Shown: one piece after another, positions 15,340 to 23,895 of the stretch | Position numbering within the stretch: the stretch's first letter is position 1 | Layout: each line of letters begins with the position of its first letter | DNA from: Streptomyces koelreuteriae | Lineage (GTDB): Bacteria; Actinomycetota; Actinomycetes; Streptomycetales; Streptomycetaceae | Assembly: GCF_018604545.1 (NCBI RefSeq) | Contig: NZ_CP075896.1 | Location: 7,378,001-7,442,000, forward strand | Reading direction: 5' to 3' | DNA: 64,000 bases | The notes under the pieces: model-generated | What the model saw: only the letters and a program-made list of their open reading frames with translations | The model's database searches: none | What the model was told of the DNA's origin: nothing | Program-made: the position numbers and the translations under genes

Positions 15340-16544
15340 GCGGATTCCTGGCGGGCCTGTGCGTCGCCGTGCTCCCCGTGCTGGCCGCCGGGGTCTGGCT
15401 GGGCCGGCGCGGCGCACGGGGGGCCAAGAGCCTCGGCGGCCTCGGCACCCCCGTCGAGCACGCCACCTTCGAGACCCTGCACACCGCCTCCCTCGCCGCG
15501 CCCCCGCTCCGGGCCGGCCTCACCGAGGAGACCGCCCGCAAGTCCGCCCGCAAACTGCGCTCCCTGCTCGGCACGGACGCCCTCTGCCTCACGGACCGCG
15601 AACAGGTCCTGGTCTGGGACGGCGACGGCGCCCACCACCGCGACCAGATCATGGAACGCCTCGGGGCAGCCCTGGACACCGGCCGGGGCGAGGCCTTCCG
15701 GCTCACCTGCGACACCCTCGACTGCTCGGTGCGCTGGGCGGTCGTCGCCCCGCTCACCGTCGACGACCGGGTGCACGGCGCCCTCGTCGCCTGCGCGCCC
15801 CGTGAGTCGGCGGTCCTGGTCCGGGCGGCCGGCGAGGTGGCCCGCTGGGTCTCCGTCCAACTGGAGCTGGCCGACCTCGACCAGTCGCGCACCCGCCTCA
15901 TCGAGGCCGAGATCAAGGCGCTGCGGGCTCAGATCTCCCCGCACTTCATCTTCAACTCGCTCGCGGTGATCGCCTCGTTCGTCCGCACCGACCCCGAGCG
16001 CGCCCGCGAACTGCTCCTGGAATTCGCCGACTTCACCCGCTACTCGTTCCGCAGGCACGGTGACTTCACCGCCCTCGCCGACGAACTCCACGCCATCGAC
16101 CACTATCTGGCGCTCGTCAGGGCACGCTTCGGCGACCGCCTCTCCGTCACCCTCCAGATCGCCCCGGAGGTGCTGCCCGTCGCCCTGCCCTTCCTCTGCC
16201 TCCAGCCGCTCGTCGAGAACGCCGTCAAACACGGCCTTGAGGGCAAAGCCGATAAATGCAGCATCCAGATCACCGCCCAGGACGCGGGCGCAGAGGCGCT
16301 CGTCGTCATCGAGGACGACGGCGCCGGCATGGACCCCGACCTGCTGCGCCGCATCCTCGCCCGTGAGGTCAGCCCCTCGGGCGGCATAGGGCTCTCCAAC
16401 GTCGACGACCGGCTCCGCCAGGTCTACGGCGACGACTACGGCCTCGTCATCGAGACCGCCCCGGGCGCGGGCATGAAGATCACCGTTCGGATCCCGAAGT
16501 ACCAGCCGGGCGTGCACTCGGCGGGCCGGCTGACCGGGGAGTGA
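15336..16544 (+). CDS. LytS-like sensor histidine kinase
   Basis: This is the sensor kinase partner of the LytTR regulator at 12494. The 402-residue protein has one N-terminal transmembrane helix (residues 3-24), not the 5-8 helices of classical LytS. A GAF-like cytoplasmic region (residues 60-180) follows, then the His_kinase domain with phosphoacceptor His203 in SPHFIFNSL and a HATPase_c domain (LQPLVENAVKHGLEG, EDDGAGMD, GGIGLSNVDDRL). With almost no extracellular part it probably senses an internal signal or the neighbouring transporter. The ATG overlaps the symporter stop, so the two are translationally coupled. Confidence 0.93.
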   Translation: MSGFLAGLCVAVLPVLAAGVWLGRRGARGAKSLGGLGTPVEHATFETLHTASLAAPPLRAGLTEETARKSARKLRSLLGTDALCLTDREQVLVWDGDGAHHRDQIMERLGAALDTGRGEAFRLTCDTLDCSVRWAVVAPLTVDDRVHGALVACAPRESAVLVRAAGEVARWVSVQLELADLDQSRTRLIEAEIKALRAQISPHFIFNSLAVIASFVRTDPERARELLLEFADFTRYSFRRHGDFTALADELHAIDHYLALVRARFGDRLSVTLQIAPEVLPVALPFLCLQPLVENAVKHGLEGKADKCSIQITAQDAGAEALVVIEDDGAGMDPDLLRRILAREVSPSGGIGLSNVDDRLRQVYGDDYGLVIETAPGAGMKITVRIPKYQPGVHSAGRLTGE

Positions 16545-16548
16545 GCCG

Positions 16549-16728
16549 TCAGGTGCTGCGTGTGGTCACCACCAGTCCGAGGGTGATCAGTCCCAGGACG
16601 ACCCAGCCGAACCACAGCCAGCCGTTGCTCCCCAGCGCCACCGTGTAGGCCGTCACCGCGACGAGGCCGCCGAGGGTGAGCACTCCCATGGTCTTGGTCG
16701 AGTTTGAACCGTTCGTGGAACCGGGCAT
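16549..16728 (-). CDS. Small two-helix membrane protein, unknown function
   Basis: This 59-residue protein has a short polar N-terminus (MPGSTNGSNSTK) and two predicted transmembrane segments covering most of residues 13-55. ATG 16728 has an excellent ribosome site (GAGGAGGG, 7-8 bases). It ends 4 bases from the convergent kinase gene and sits downstream of the ctaG-like gene on the same strand. I do not recognise a family. The strong ribosome site and clean start argue that it is real. Confidence 0.7.
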   Translation of the reverse strand: MPGSTNGSNSTKTMGVLTLGGLVAVTAYTVALGSNGWLWFGWVVLGLITLGLVVTTRST

Positions 16729-16809
16729 CGCAACACCCTCCTCGTGGTCCGATGCCTCCATGGTGCCTGGCGGACGCCCGGTGCGCACGGTCCTTGCGCG
16801 AGCGGGCTT

Positions 16810-17760
16810 TCAGCGCCCCTGCGCGTTCAGCGAGGCCAGGTAGGCGTTGTACGCCTCCAGCTCCTTGTCCCCGTCGCGGTCGGCGGCCCGGTCCTTGCGC
16901 CTGGCCTGGCGCTGGTCGGAGGCGTACCACTGGAACAGCAGGGCGATCAGCACCAGCACGGACGGGATCTCGCTGAACGCCCAGGCGATGCCGCCCGCGG
17001 CGTTCTGGTCGGAGAGCGCCTCGATGCCGAGCGAGGCGGGCGGGTTCATGAACGTCCCGACCATCGGCTCGGACGCCATCATCAGTGCGATCCCGAAGAA
17101 CGCGTGGAACGGCATGCCCGCGAACAGCTCCAGCATCCGCATCAGGTAGCCGGGGCGGTGCGGCCCCGGGTCCACGCCCATGATCGGCCAGAAGAACACC
17201 AGCCCGACGGCGAAGAAGTGCACCATCATCCCGATGTGCCCCGGCTTGGAGCCCATCAGGGTGTCGAAGAGCGGCGTGAAGTACAACCCGTACAGGCTCG
17301 CGATGAACAGCGGGATCGTGAACGCCGGGTGCGTGATGATCCGCATGTACCGGCTGTGCAGGAACATCAGCAGCAGCTCACGGGGGCCCTTACGACCCCG
17401 CCCCGCCGTGGGCAGGGCGCGCAGCGCCAGCGTGATCGGGGCGCCGAGCAGGACGAGGATCGGCGACACCATGCTGATCACCATGTGCTGCACCATGTGC
17501 ACGCTGAACATGACCATGCCGTAGTCGTTCAGCCGGGTGCACATCATGAGCGCGACGGTCAGCACACCGATGACGAAGGCGGCCGTCCGCCCCACGGGCC
17601 ACTTGTCCCCGCGCCGCACCAGCCGCACGACACCCCACCCGTACAGCCCGAGCCCGACCAGGCAGGCGACGAGAAAGAACGGGTCGGCCGACCACTCCAG
17701 CCCTCGTCCCAGCGTGAACGGCGGCAGATCCATGGTCATGCCGTGCCCGCTGTGATCCAT
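16810..17760 (-). CDS. Cytochrome c oxidase assembly protein, CtaG (Caa3_CtaG) type
   Basis: This polytopic membrane protein of 316 residues belongs to the Caa3_CtaG/YtkA-type family, linked to copper delivery or assembly of cytochrome oxidase. The N-terminus MDHSGHGMTMD is rich in His and Met, a copper-binding composition. Seven or so transmembrane helices follow, with conserved HMVQHMVISMV and PGHIGMMVHFF histidine motifs facing the membrane. ATG 17760 is preceded by AGGAG at 8 bases; longer in-frame starts lack this. It lies downstream of pfkA but is separated from it by a strong hairpin terminator. Confidence 0.9.
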   Translation of the reverse strand: MDHSGHGMTMDLPPFTLGRGLEWSADPFFLVACLVGLGLYGWGVVRLVRRGDKWPVGRTAAFVIGVLTVALMMCTRLNDYGMVMFSVHMVQHMVISMVSPILVLLGAPITLALRALPTAGRGRKGPRELLLMFLHSRYMRIITHPAFTIPLFIASLYGLYFTPLFDTLMGSKPGHIGMMVHFFAVGLVFFWPIMGVDPGPHRPGYLMRMLELFAGMPFHAFFGIALMMASEPMVGTFMNPPASLGIEALSDQNAAGGIAWAFSEIPSVLVLIALLFQWYASDQRQARRKDRAADRDGDKELEAYNAYLASLNAQGR

Positions 17761-17819
17761 TCCGCCGGCTCCTGTTTCGTGGGGGTGTGCAGCAATCTGT
17801 CCGCCCACAAGAGTAGAAC

Positions 17820-17849
17820 CGCCCCCGGCCACACAAGTGACCGGGGGCG
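17820..17849 (-). terminator. Hairpin terminator after pfkA
   Basis: CGCCCCCGG (17820-17828) pairs perfectly with CCGGGGGCG (17841-17849). The 12-base loop contains a further CAC/GTG pairing, giving a long stem. It follows the pfkA stop (17864) and precedes the next gene on the same strand. Confidence 0.65.
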
Positions 17850-17863
17850 AAGTTACAGCAACC

Positions 17864-18889
17864 TCAGAGAACGGTCTCCGCCTCGGCGTACCGATCGTCC
17901 GGCACGGTCTTCAGCGTCTTCACGGCCTCGGCCAGCGACACCATCACTATGTCGGTCCCGCGCAGCGCGGTCATCTGCCCGAACTCCCCGCGATGCACGG
18001 CCTCCACCGCGTGCCACCCGAACCGCGTCGCGAGCACCCGGTCATAGGCCGTCGGCGTACCACCCCGCTGCACATGCCCGAGAATGACCGGCCGGGCTTC
18101 CTTCCCCAGCCGCCCTTCCAGCTCCACGGACAGCTGCCGCGCGATACCCGCGAACCGCTCGTGCCCGTAGATGTCCTTGCCGCCCTCGTCGAACTCCATG
18201 GACCCGGCCCGGGGCTTCGCCCCCTCCGCCGCCACGACGATCGCGAAGCGCTTGCCCGCCTCGAACCGCTCGCCGACCCGCTTGGTCAGTTCCTCTATGT
18301 CGAAGGGCCGTTCGGGGACGACGATGGCGTGCGCGCCGGCCGCCATGCCGGAGTGCAGCGCGATCCAGCCGGTGTGCCGCCCCATGACCTCGACCACCAG
18401 GACCCGCTGGTGGGACTCGGCGGTGGTCTTCAGCCGGTCCAGCGCCTCGGTCGCCACCCCCACGGCCGTGTCGAAGCCGAAGGTGACGTCCGTGACCGCG
18501 ATGTCGTTGTCGATGGTCTTCGGCACACCGACGACGGGCAGACCGCTGTCCGACATCAGCCGGGCGGCCTTGAGGGTGCCCTCACCGCCGATGGGGATGA
18601 TCGCGTCGAGGCCGAGTTCCTCGACATGGCCCTTGGCCCGCTCCACACCGTCCCGCAGATGGGAGGGCTGGACCCGGGAGGACCCGAGAATCGTGCCGCC
18701 GCGGGCGAGGATGCCACCCACCGCGTCGAGGTCGAGCTTGAGGTAGTCGCACTCCAGGAGGCCCTTCCAGCCGTCCCGGAAGCCGATGACCTCGTCGCCG
18801 TGGTCCACGACGGCGCGGTGTACGACGGACCGGATGACGGCGTTCAGGCCGGGGCAGTCGCCGCCGGACGTGAGGACACCAATACGCAT
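17864..18889 (-). CDS. pfkA: 6-phosphofructokinase
   Basis: This glycolytic enzyme phosphorylates fructose 6-phosphate to fructose 1,6-bisphosphate. The 341-residue protein keeps E. coli PfkA numbering in the active site: GVLTSGGDCPGLNA at the N-terminus, GGEGT at 101-105, KTIDND at 124-129 with catalytic Asp127, and MGRHTG. Gly104 points to ATP use, whereas Lys124 is the residue typical of pyrophosphate-dependent enzymes. This mixed signature is known in actinobacterial group III PFKs that use ATP. ATG 18889 (MRIGVLTSGG) is set by homology. A CCGGAC/GTCCGG hairpin lies 34-51 bases upstream in the leader. Confidence 0.94.
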   Translation of the reverse strand: MRIGVLTSGGDCPGLNAVIRSVVHRAVVDHGDEVIGFRDGWKGLLECDYLKLDLDAVGGILARGGTILGSSRVQPSHLRDGVERAKGHVEELGLDAIIPIGGEGTLKAARLMSDSGLPVVGVPKTIDNDIAVTDVTFGFDTAVGVATEALDRLKTTAESHQRVLVVEVMGRHTGWIALHSGMAAGAHAIVVPERPFDIEELTKRVGERFEAGKRFAIVVAAEGAKPRAGSMEFDEGGKDIYGHERFAGIARQLSVELEGRLGKEARPVILGHVQRGGTPTAYDRVLATRFGWHAVEAVHRGEFGQMTALRGTDIVMVSLAEAVKTLKTVPDDRYAEAETVL

Positions 18890-18922
18890 AGCCCGAAATA
18901 CCTTCTCAACGTGGGCCGGGGA

Positions 18923-18940
18923 CCGGACCACGTTGTCCGG
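18923..18940 (-). promoter_or_regulatory. Leader hairpin upstream of pfkA
   Basis: CCGGAC-N6-GTCCGG is a perfect 6-bp inverted repeat 34 bases upstream of the pfkA ATG. It could be a 5' leader stem-loop or an operator. The rest of the 18890-19092 gap holds no gene I can support. Confidence 0.35.
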
Positions 18941-19092
18941 CTCGAATTCCCGCCACCCTAGCGTCACGAAGGGGCGGGACCGAACCGCGCGTCCGCCTGC
19001 TGGACTACCCCGCTCACCTGTGCGGATGTGCCGTCAGACGGGCTGTTGACCAGCAGGTTGACGCGTACCTCGGGCAGGCTGCGACGCCGTGC

Positions 19093-19821
19093 CTACGCGG
19101 GCGCCTGAGCAGCCGCGATGCGCTCGTCGCGCAGTGCCTCGTACCAGCGGTCGTCGGTCGGCGGCAGCGCGTTGACGTCGAGCGCCAGCTTCAGCAGCAG
19201 GTCCGCGATCAGCGGGTTGCGCGCGAGCACGGGGCCGTGCATGTACGTGCCGAAGACGGTGTCGTTGTACGCGCCCTCCGTGCCGTCGCCCGTGCCGTTG
19301 CCGTTGCCGAAGCGGACCTGGGCGAGCGGGCGGGCGGTGGGGCCCAGGTGGGTCACGCCCTGGTGGTTCTCGAAGCCGGTCAGCGGGGGCAGGCCGAGGC
19401 GCGGGTCGACGTCGCCCAGCACGTCACCGACGCACCGCTCGCCCTCGCCGCGCACCGACACCACGTCCAGCAGCCCGAGGCCGGGCTCGCGCTGGCCGAG
19501 GTCGTTGATGAACTCGTGGCCGAGGATCTGGTAGCCGGCGCACACGGAGAACACGATGGCGCCGTTCTCCACGGCCCGCTGCAGACCGCCGTCCCGGCGC
19601 AACCGCTCGGCCGCGAGCCGCTGCGGACGGTCCTCGCCGCCGCCGATCAGATAGATGTCGCCGGACGTCGGGATCGGCTGGTCGCTGCGCACGTCCAGCC
19701 GGGCCACGTCCAGGCCGCGCTGGTGGGCACGGCGCTCCACGACGAGGACGTTGCCCTGGTCGCCGTAGGTGCTGAGCAGGTCGGGATAGATCCAGACGAC
19801 CCGCAGTTGGTTGTCGCTCAC
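19093..19821 (-). CDS. gatD: Lipid II isoglutaminyl synthase, glutaminase subunit GatD
   Basis: GatD is a class I glutamine amidotransferase that makes ammonia for MurT to amidate the D-Glu of the lipid II stem peptide. The 242-residue protein has the nucleophile in FSVCAGYQILG at Cys94, the same number as in Staphylococcus aureus GatD, and a catalytic His in GTYMHGP (His195). It is often annotated as a cobyric-acid-synthase-like protein, but the adjacent murT decides the role. GTG 19821 is preceded by CAGGGGAC. Only 23 bases separate it from murT upstream, so they form one operon. The pair acts at the cytoplasmic face of the membrane. Confidence 0.92.
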   Translation of the reverse strand: MSDNQLRVVWIYPDLLSTYGDQGNVLVVERRAHQRGLDVARLDVRSDQPIPTSGDIYLIGGGEDRPQRLAAERLRRDGGLQRAVENGAIVFSVCAGYQILGHEFINDLGQREPGLGLLDVVSVRGEGERCVGDVLGDVDPRLGLPPLTGFENHQGVTHLGPTARPLAQVRFGNGNGTGDGTEGAYNDTVFGTYMHGPVLARNPLIADLLLKLALDVNALPPTDDRWYEALRDERIAAAQAPA

Positions 19822-19844
19822 AAAAGTCCCCTGACGTCTCGTGC

Positions 19845-21083
19845 TCAGTTGCCGACGCGGCGGCGCAGATCCTGGAACGCCGTGTAGTTGGCGATGACCT
19901 CGATCCGGCCCGGCGGGCACGCCGCCACGGCCTGGTCGAGGTTCTCGTAGACCTGGAAGTGCTGGTCGGCGACCTCCAGCCGGACCGCGAGGTCGAGCCT
20001 GCGGTCGCCGACGACGCAGATCGGGTGACCGGTCAGACGCGTGTAGTCGACGTCCCACAGCCAGGAGGTGTCGGTGCCGTCGGCGCCGCGCGCGTTCACG
20101 GAGAGGATCACCGGGGTCGGCGGCGGGTCGATCAGCGAGAACGTCTCCAGCCAGCCGGCCGGGTTCTTCGCGAGCAGCAGCCGCAGGTCACGGCCCTGGA
20201 ACTGGACGATGTCGTACCGCCCGGCCACCGCCTGCACCTGGTACATGCGCTCCAGCGCGACCTGCGGCGGCACCCCGAACACGGCGGCGACGGCGGCCGA
20301 GGAGGCGGCGTTGGCCTTGTTGGCGCGGCCGGGGAGCTGGAGGTGGATCGGCCAGGCCGAGCCGTGCGGGTCGAGGACGTGGTCGCCGGAGAGCGCCCAG
20401 CTCGGCGTCGGACGGCGGAAGCCGCACTCACCGCAGAACCAGTCGTCGCCCGGGCGCTGCATCACGCCACCGCAGGACGGGCAGGACCAGGCGTCGTCCT
20501 TCCACATCTGCCCGGCCGCGACCCAGATCACATTGGGGGAGGACGACGCCGCCCACACGACCAGCGGGTCGTCGCAGTTGGCCACGACCACGGCCTTGGA
20601 ACCCGCGAGCCCCTCCCGCCAGTTCTCGGCGAGCATCCGCGTCTCGGCGGCCCGGTCGAGCTGGTCGCGGGAGAGGTTCAGCAGGGCGATGCACTTCGGG
20701 GCGGTGTCCCGGGCGACGCCGGCGAGGTACTTCTCGTCGACCTCGATCACGCCGTAGCGCGCCTCCGAGCTGCCCGCGAGCGCCGAGGTGATGCCGGCCG
20801 GCATGTTGGCGCCGAGGGCGTTGGAGACGACCGGTCCGGCCGCTCGCAGTGCCTCGGCGATGAGCCGGGTGGTGGTGGTCTTGCCGTTCGTCGCCGAGAC
20901 CAGGATCACGTCCAGGTTCTGCGCGAGCCGGGCGAGGAGGTCGGGGTCGAGTTTCAGCGCCACCCGGCCGCCGATCACCGAACCGCTGCCGCGCCCTGCG
21001 GCGCGGGATGCCGCTGCGACCGCCTTGCCCGCGGTCACGGCCAGCTTGGCCCGCGGCGAGAGCGGGTCCGAGTTGCCTGCCAT
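19845..21083 (-). CDS. murT: Lipid II isoglutaminyl synthase, ligase subunit MurT
   Basis: MurT is a Mur-ligase-family ATPase that activates the alpha-carboxyl of D-Glu in lipid II for amidation by GatD-derived ammonia. The 412-residue protein has the Mur-ligase P-loop SATNGKTTTTRL (about residues 62-73), a central domain with a four-cysteine zinc ribbon (CPSCG and CGECG) that marks MurT, and a C-terminal DUF1727 domain. It is transcribed with gatD and divergently from the peptide deformylase gene. Amidated stem peptides are needed for efficient 3-3 cross-linking in actinobacteria. Confidence 0.94.
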   Translation of the reverse strand: MAGNSDPLSPRAKLAVTAGKAVAAASRAAGRGSGSVIGGRVALKLDPDLLARLAQNLDVILVSATNGKTTTTRLIAEALRAAGPVVSNALGANMPAGITSALAGSSEARYGVIEVDEKYLAGVARDTAPKCIALLNLSRDQLDRAAETRMLAENWREGLAGSKAVVVANCDDPLVVWAASSSPNVIWVAAGQMWKDDAWSCPSCGGVMQRPGDDWFCGECGFRRPTPSWALSGDHVLDPHGSAWPIHLQLPGRANKANAASSAAVAAVFGVPPQVALERMYQVQAVAGRYDIVQFQGRDLRLLLAKNPAGWLETFSLIDPPPTPVILSVNARGADGTDTSWLWDVDYTRLTGHPICVVGDRRLDLAVRLEVADQHFQVYENLDQAVAACPPGRIEVIANYTAFQDLRRRVGN

Positions 21084-21242
21084 CAGTTCTCGATCCTCCT
21101 TGCGTACGCGCCGCGCCTTGAAGCCTGACGGCCACGTGGTGTGGACCTCAGCCTATCGAGATCCATTAGCACTCCCGAACCGCGGCACTGTGGCGAACTC
21201 GTGTGGGAGGCGCGGACCGACAAGGACCTTACTCTTGCCGCC

Positions 21243-21788
21243 ATGCGACACAGCCCCATCCCCGGCGCCCACGGCAGCGTGAGACCCCTCACGCTGCACG
21301 GCGACCCGCTCCTGCACACCCCCTGCGCCGAGGTCACCGACTTCGGCCCCGAACTGGCTCGGCTCGTGGAGGATTTGTTCGCGACGATGTACGCCGCCCA
21401 GGGCGTCGGCCTCGCCGCCAACCAGATCGGCGAGTCGCTGCGGGTCTTCGTCTACGACTGCCCGGACGACGAGGACGTCCGCCACCTGGGCCACGTGGTC
21501 AACCCGCGCCTGGTCGAGGCCGACGGAGTGGTCATCCGGGGCCCGGAGGGCTGCCTCTCCCTGCCGGGCCTGGAAGCGGGCACGGAACGCCACGACCACG
21601 CGGTGGTCGAGGGCTTCACGATGACCGGAGACCCGGTCACCGTCCACGGCACGGGCTTCTTCGCCCGCTGCCTGCAACACGAGTGCGACCACCTGGAAGG
21701 CCGTATCTACCCAGACCACCTGACAGGCCGCCGCCACCGCAAACTGATGCGCCAGGTGGCCAGGTCTTCTTGGCGCCGGGATATGTAA
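21243..21788 (+). CDS. def: Peptide deformylase
   Basis: This Fe/Zn-dependent hydrolase removes the formyl group from nascent proteins. All three family motifs are present: GVGLAANQIG (motif 1), EGCLSLPG (motif 2, Cys metal ligand) and QHECDHLEG (motif 3, HExxH-type ligands). The length of 181 residues is normal for one of the several Streptomyces paralogues. I start at ATG 21243. A TACTCT -10-like hexamer ends 7 bases before this ATG and no ribosome site is visible, so the message may be leaderless. It is divergent from murT-gatD. Confidence 0.93.
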   Translation: MRHSPIPGAHGSVRPLTLHGDPLLHTPCAEVTDFGPELARLVEDLFATMYAAQGVGLAANQIGESLRVFVYDCPDDEDVRHLGHVVNPRLVEADGVVIRGPEGCLSLPGLEAGTERHDHAVVEGFTMTGDPVTVHGTGFFARCLQHECDHLEGRIYPDHLTGRRHRKLMRQVARSSWRRDM

Positions 21789-21790
21789 TT

Positions 21791-21822
21791 CAGGGGCGCG
21801 GGGAACTGCGCGAACAACCCCC
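21791..21822. repeat. Streptomyces-type dispersed intergenic hairpin element
   Basis: A sequence beginning CAGGGGCGCGGGGAACTGCG and ending in a CCCC tract can fold with GGGGCGC pairing to GCGCG and CCCC. I recall near-identical copies in intergenic regions of many Streptomyces genomes. Here it follows the def stop and precedes the stop of the convergent TetR gene (21849), so a bidirectional terminator role is plausible. Confidence 0.55.
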
Positions 21823-21848
21823 ACCGGCCGTCAGTCGAGACACGACGG

Positions 21849-22493
21849 TCAGAACCCCGGACTGCCGACCTTGTCTCCCGCAGCAGCAAGACGCCCCCAC
21901 AACAGATCAGCCAGACTCCGCACCAACTCGGCACGAGAACAGGGTCGTTCCCCCAGCCACCAGTCCCCGGCCGCATGCATCATGCCGACAATCCCATGCC
22001 CCCACACCCGCGCCAGCTGCTGCCCGCCCGGCCCGAGATCCAGCCGGTCCTCGATGACCTGCGCGAGTTCCTCACCCATCCGCCGCAACAACGGCGCACT
22101 GTGCTTGCCGACATCGAACCCCTGATCCCCCGGCTGGCTCCCCTCCGCCGGATGCATCAGAAACCGGTACACCTGGGGCCGCAGCTCGATCGCCGTGAGG
22201 TACGTGTCCAGCGTCGCCTCGACCCGCTCCCGCCGGTCCGCCGGCGCGTCGAGCGCCGCCCGCAGTGAGTCCAGCAACGCGTCCGTGTGCCGCTTGGCAA
22301 GGGCCGCGTAAAGTCCGCCCTTGTCGCCGAAGTGCCGGTACAGAATCGGCTTGGTGATGCCCGCCTCCGCGGCGATCGCGTTCATCGAGGCCTGCGGGCC
22401 GTCGCGCAGCACCACCCGGTCGGCGGCCTCCAGCAACTCGCGCCGCCGGCGGTCGGCGGACCGTTGCTGATCGGTCCGCTGCGTGGTGTCCAT
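21849..22493 (-). CDS. TetR family transcriptional regulator
   Basis: This 214-residue repressor is probably controlled by an acyl-CoA or other lipid ligand, judged only by its neighbour. The N-terminal HTH covers residues 15-62, with recognition helix region GITKPILYRHFGDKGGLYAAL split around residues 44-64. The remainder is an alpha-helical ligand/dimer domain. It is divergent from an acyl-CoA dehydrogenase, and the 175-base intergenic region carries several strong inverted repeats near the dehydrogenase start that look like its operators. It likely represses both genes until the ligand accumulates. Confidence 0.93.
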   Translation of the reverse strand: MDTTQRTDQQRSADRRRRELLEAADRVVLRDGPQASMNAIAAEAGITKPILYRHFGDKGGLYAALAKRHTDALLDSLRAALDAPADRRERVEATLDTYLTAIELRPQVYRFLMHPAEGSQPGDQGFDVGKHSAPLLRRMGEELAQVIEDRLDLGPGGQQLARVWGHGIVGMMHAAGDWWLGERPCSRAELVRSLADLLWGRLAAAGDKVGSPGF

Positions 22494-22574
22494 GTGCTCT
22501 CCCCACCCGTGCTGATTCGATGACGCCAGCGCAAACTAACACCCAAGCATGCACCGCACACCGAACGGGTGCCG

Positions 22575-22637
22575 ACCGGTCGGTAGGAGTTGACTTCGAC
22601 TACCGACCGGTAACAGGATGGTGTTACCGCAAGTAAC
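22575..22637. promoter_or_regulatory. Nested operator-like inverted repeats, TetR/acyl-CoA dehydrogenase
   Basis: ACCGGTCGGTAG (22575-22586) and CTACCGACCGGT (22600-22611) form a perfect 12-bp inverted repeat around a 13-base spacer that contains TTGACT. A second repeat GGTAAC/GTTACC (22609-22614 and 22623-22628) and a third GTTAC-CGCAA-GTAAC (22623-22637) follow directly. They cover the likely promoter of the dehydrogenase. Confidence 0.55.
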
Positions 22638-22668
22638 ATGCACGTGTGCCGCCGCTGGAGGGGACGAC

Positions 22669-23895
22669 ATGGCCGAGTTCACCATGGAGCTCAACGACGA
22701 ACAGAAGGAGGTCCGGGACTGGCTGCACGGCTTCGCCGCCGATGTGATCCGCCCCGCGGCGTCCGAATGGGACGAGCGTGAGGAGACTCCCTGGCCGGTC
22801 ATCCAGGAGGCCGCCAAGGTCGGCATCTACTCCCTGGACTTCTACGCCCAGCAGTACTTCGACCCCACCGGCCTCGGCATACCGATGGCGATGGAGGAGC
22901 TCTTCTGGGGCGACGCGGGCATCGCCCTGTCCATCGTCGGCACCGGCCTCGCCGCCGTCGGCGTCCTCGCCAACGGCACCGAGGAGCAGATCGGCACCTG
23001 GATTCCCCAGATGTACGGCGACGCGGGCGATGTCAAGGTGGCCGCCTTCTGCTCCTCCGAGCCCGACGCCGGCTCCGACGTCGCCTCCATGCGGACGCGG
23101 GCCGAGTACGACGAGGCCAAGGACGAGTGGGTGATCAACGGCACCAAGACCTGGGCGACCAACGGCGGTATCGCCAACGTCCATGTCGTGGTCGCGGTGG
23201 TCGACCCCGAGCTCGGCTCCAAGGGGCACGCGTCCTTCATCGTCCCGGCGGGCACACCGGGTCTGGCCCAGGGGCAGAAGTTCAAGAAGCACGGCATCCG
23301 CGCCTCGCACACCGCCGAGGTCGTCCTGGACAACGTGCGCGTTCCCGGCTCCTGCCTGCTCGGCGGCAAGGAGAAGCTGGACGAGCGGCTCGCCCGTGCC
23401 CGGGAGAAGGCCAAGCAGGGCGGGGAGCGCGTGAAGAACGCGGCGATGGCCACGTTCGAGGCGTCCCGCCCCGCCGTGGGCGCGATGGCCGTCGGCACGG
23501 CTCGCGCCGCCTACGAGGTCGCCCTCGACTACGCGAAGACCCGTGAGCAGTTCGGCCGCCCGATCATCGACAACCAGGGCGTCGCCTTCCAGCTCGCCGA
23601 CATGCGCACGTCCATCGACGCGGCCCGGCTCCTCGTCTGGCGTGCCTCCTGGATGGCGGTCAACGGCAGGCCGTTCACCGCCGCCGAGGGCTCGATGTCC
23701 AAGCTGTTCGCGAGCGAGACGGCCAAGAAGGTCACCGGCCAGGCGATCCAGATCCTCGGCGGCAACGGCTACACCAGGGAGTACCCGGTGGAGCGGATGC
23801 ACCGCGACGCCGCGATCTACACGATCTTCGAGGGCACCAGCGAGATCCAGCGACTGGTCATCGCCCGGACCCTGGCCGGCACGCCCATCCGCTAA
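22669..23895 (+). CDS. Acyl-CoA dehydrogenase (FadE type)
   Basis: This FAD-dependent enzyme oxidises acyl-CoA to 2-enoyl-CoA in beta-oxidation or branched-chain degradation. The 408-residue protein shows the ACAD domains in order: N-terminal helices, beta-domain with [11 protein letters not shown] and TKTWATNGG, and C-terminal helices ending in GTSEIQR with [15 protein letters not shown] charged stretch near residues 240-265 (rich in Lys, Glu, Arg) inserts before the C-terminal domain. I recall this in other actinobacterial FadE proteins. ATG 22669 has GGAGGGG just upstream. It is divergent from the TetR gene and overlaps the convergent cupin gene by 4 bases. Confidence 0.93.
   Translation: MAEFTMELNDEQKEVRDWLHGFAADVIRPAASEWDEREETPWPVIQEAAKVGIYSLDFYAQQYFDPTGLGIPMAMEELFWGDAGIALSIVGTGLAAVGVLANGTEEQIGTWIPQMYGDAGDVKVAAFCSSEPDAGSDVASMRTRAEYDEAKDEWVINGTKTWATNGGIANVHVVVAVVDPELGSKGHASFIVPAGTPGLAQGQKFKKHGIRASHTAEVVLDNVRVPGSCLLGGKEKLDERLARAREKAKQGGERVKNAAMATFEASRPAVGAMAVGTARAAYEVALDYAKTREQFGRPIIDNQGVAFQLADMRTSIDAARLLVWRASWMAVNGRPFTAAEGSMSKLFASETAKKVTGQAIQILGGNGYTREYPVERMHRDAAIYTIFEGTSEIQRLVIARTLAGTPIR

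Noticed and set aside
19093-19821. Cobyric acid synthase-like glutamine amidotransferase
   Set aside because: The Cys94 position and the adjacent murT with its zinc ribbon identify GatD; no cobalamin genes are nearby.
21791-21822. The dispersed hairpin as a phage attachment site
   Set aside because: No integrase, tRNA or duplicated end is present in the window.
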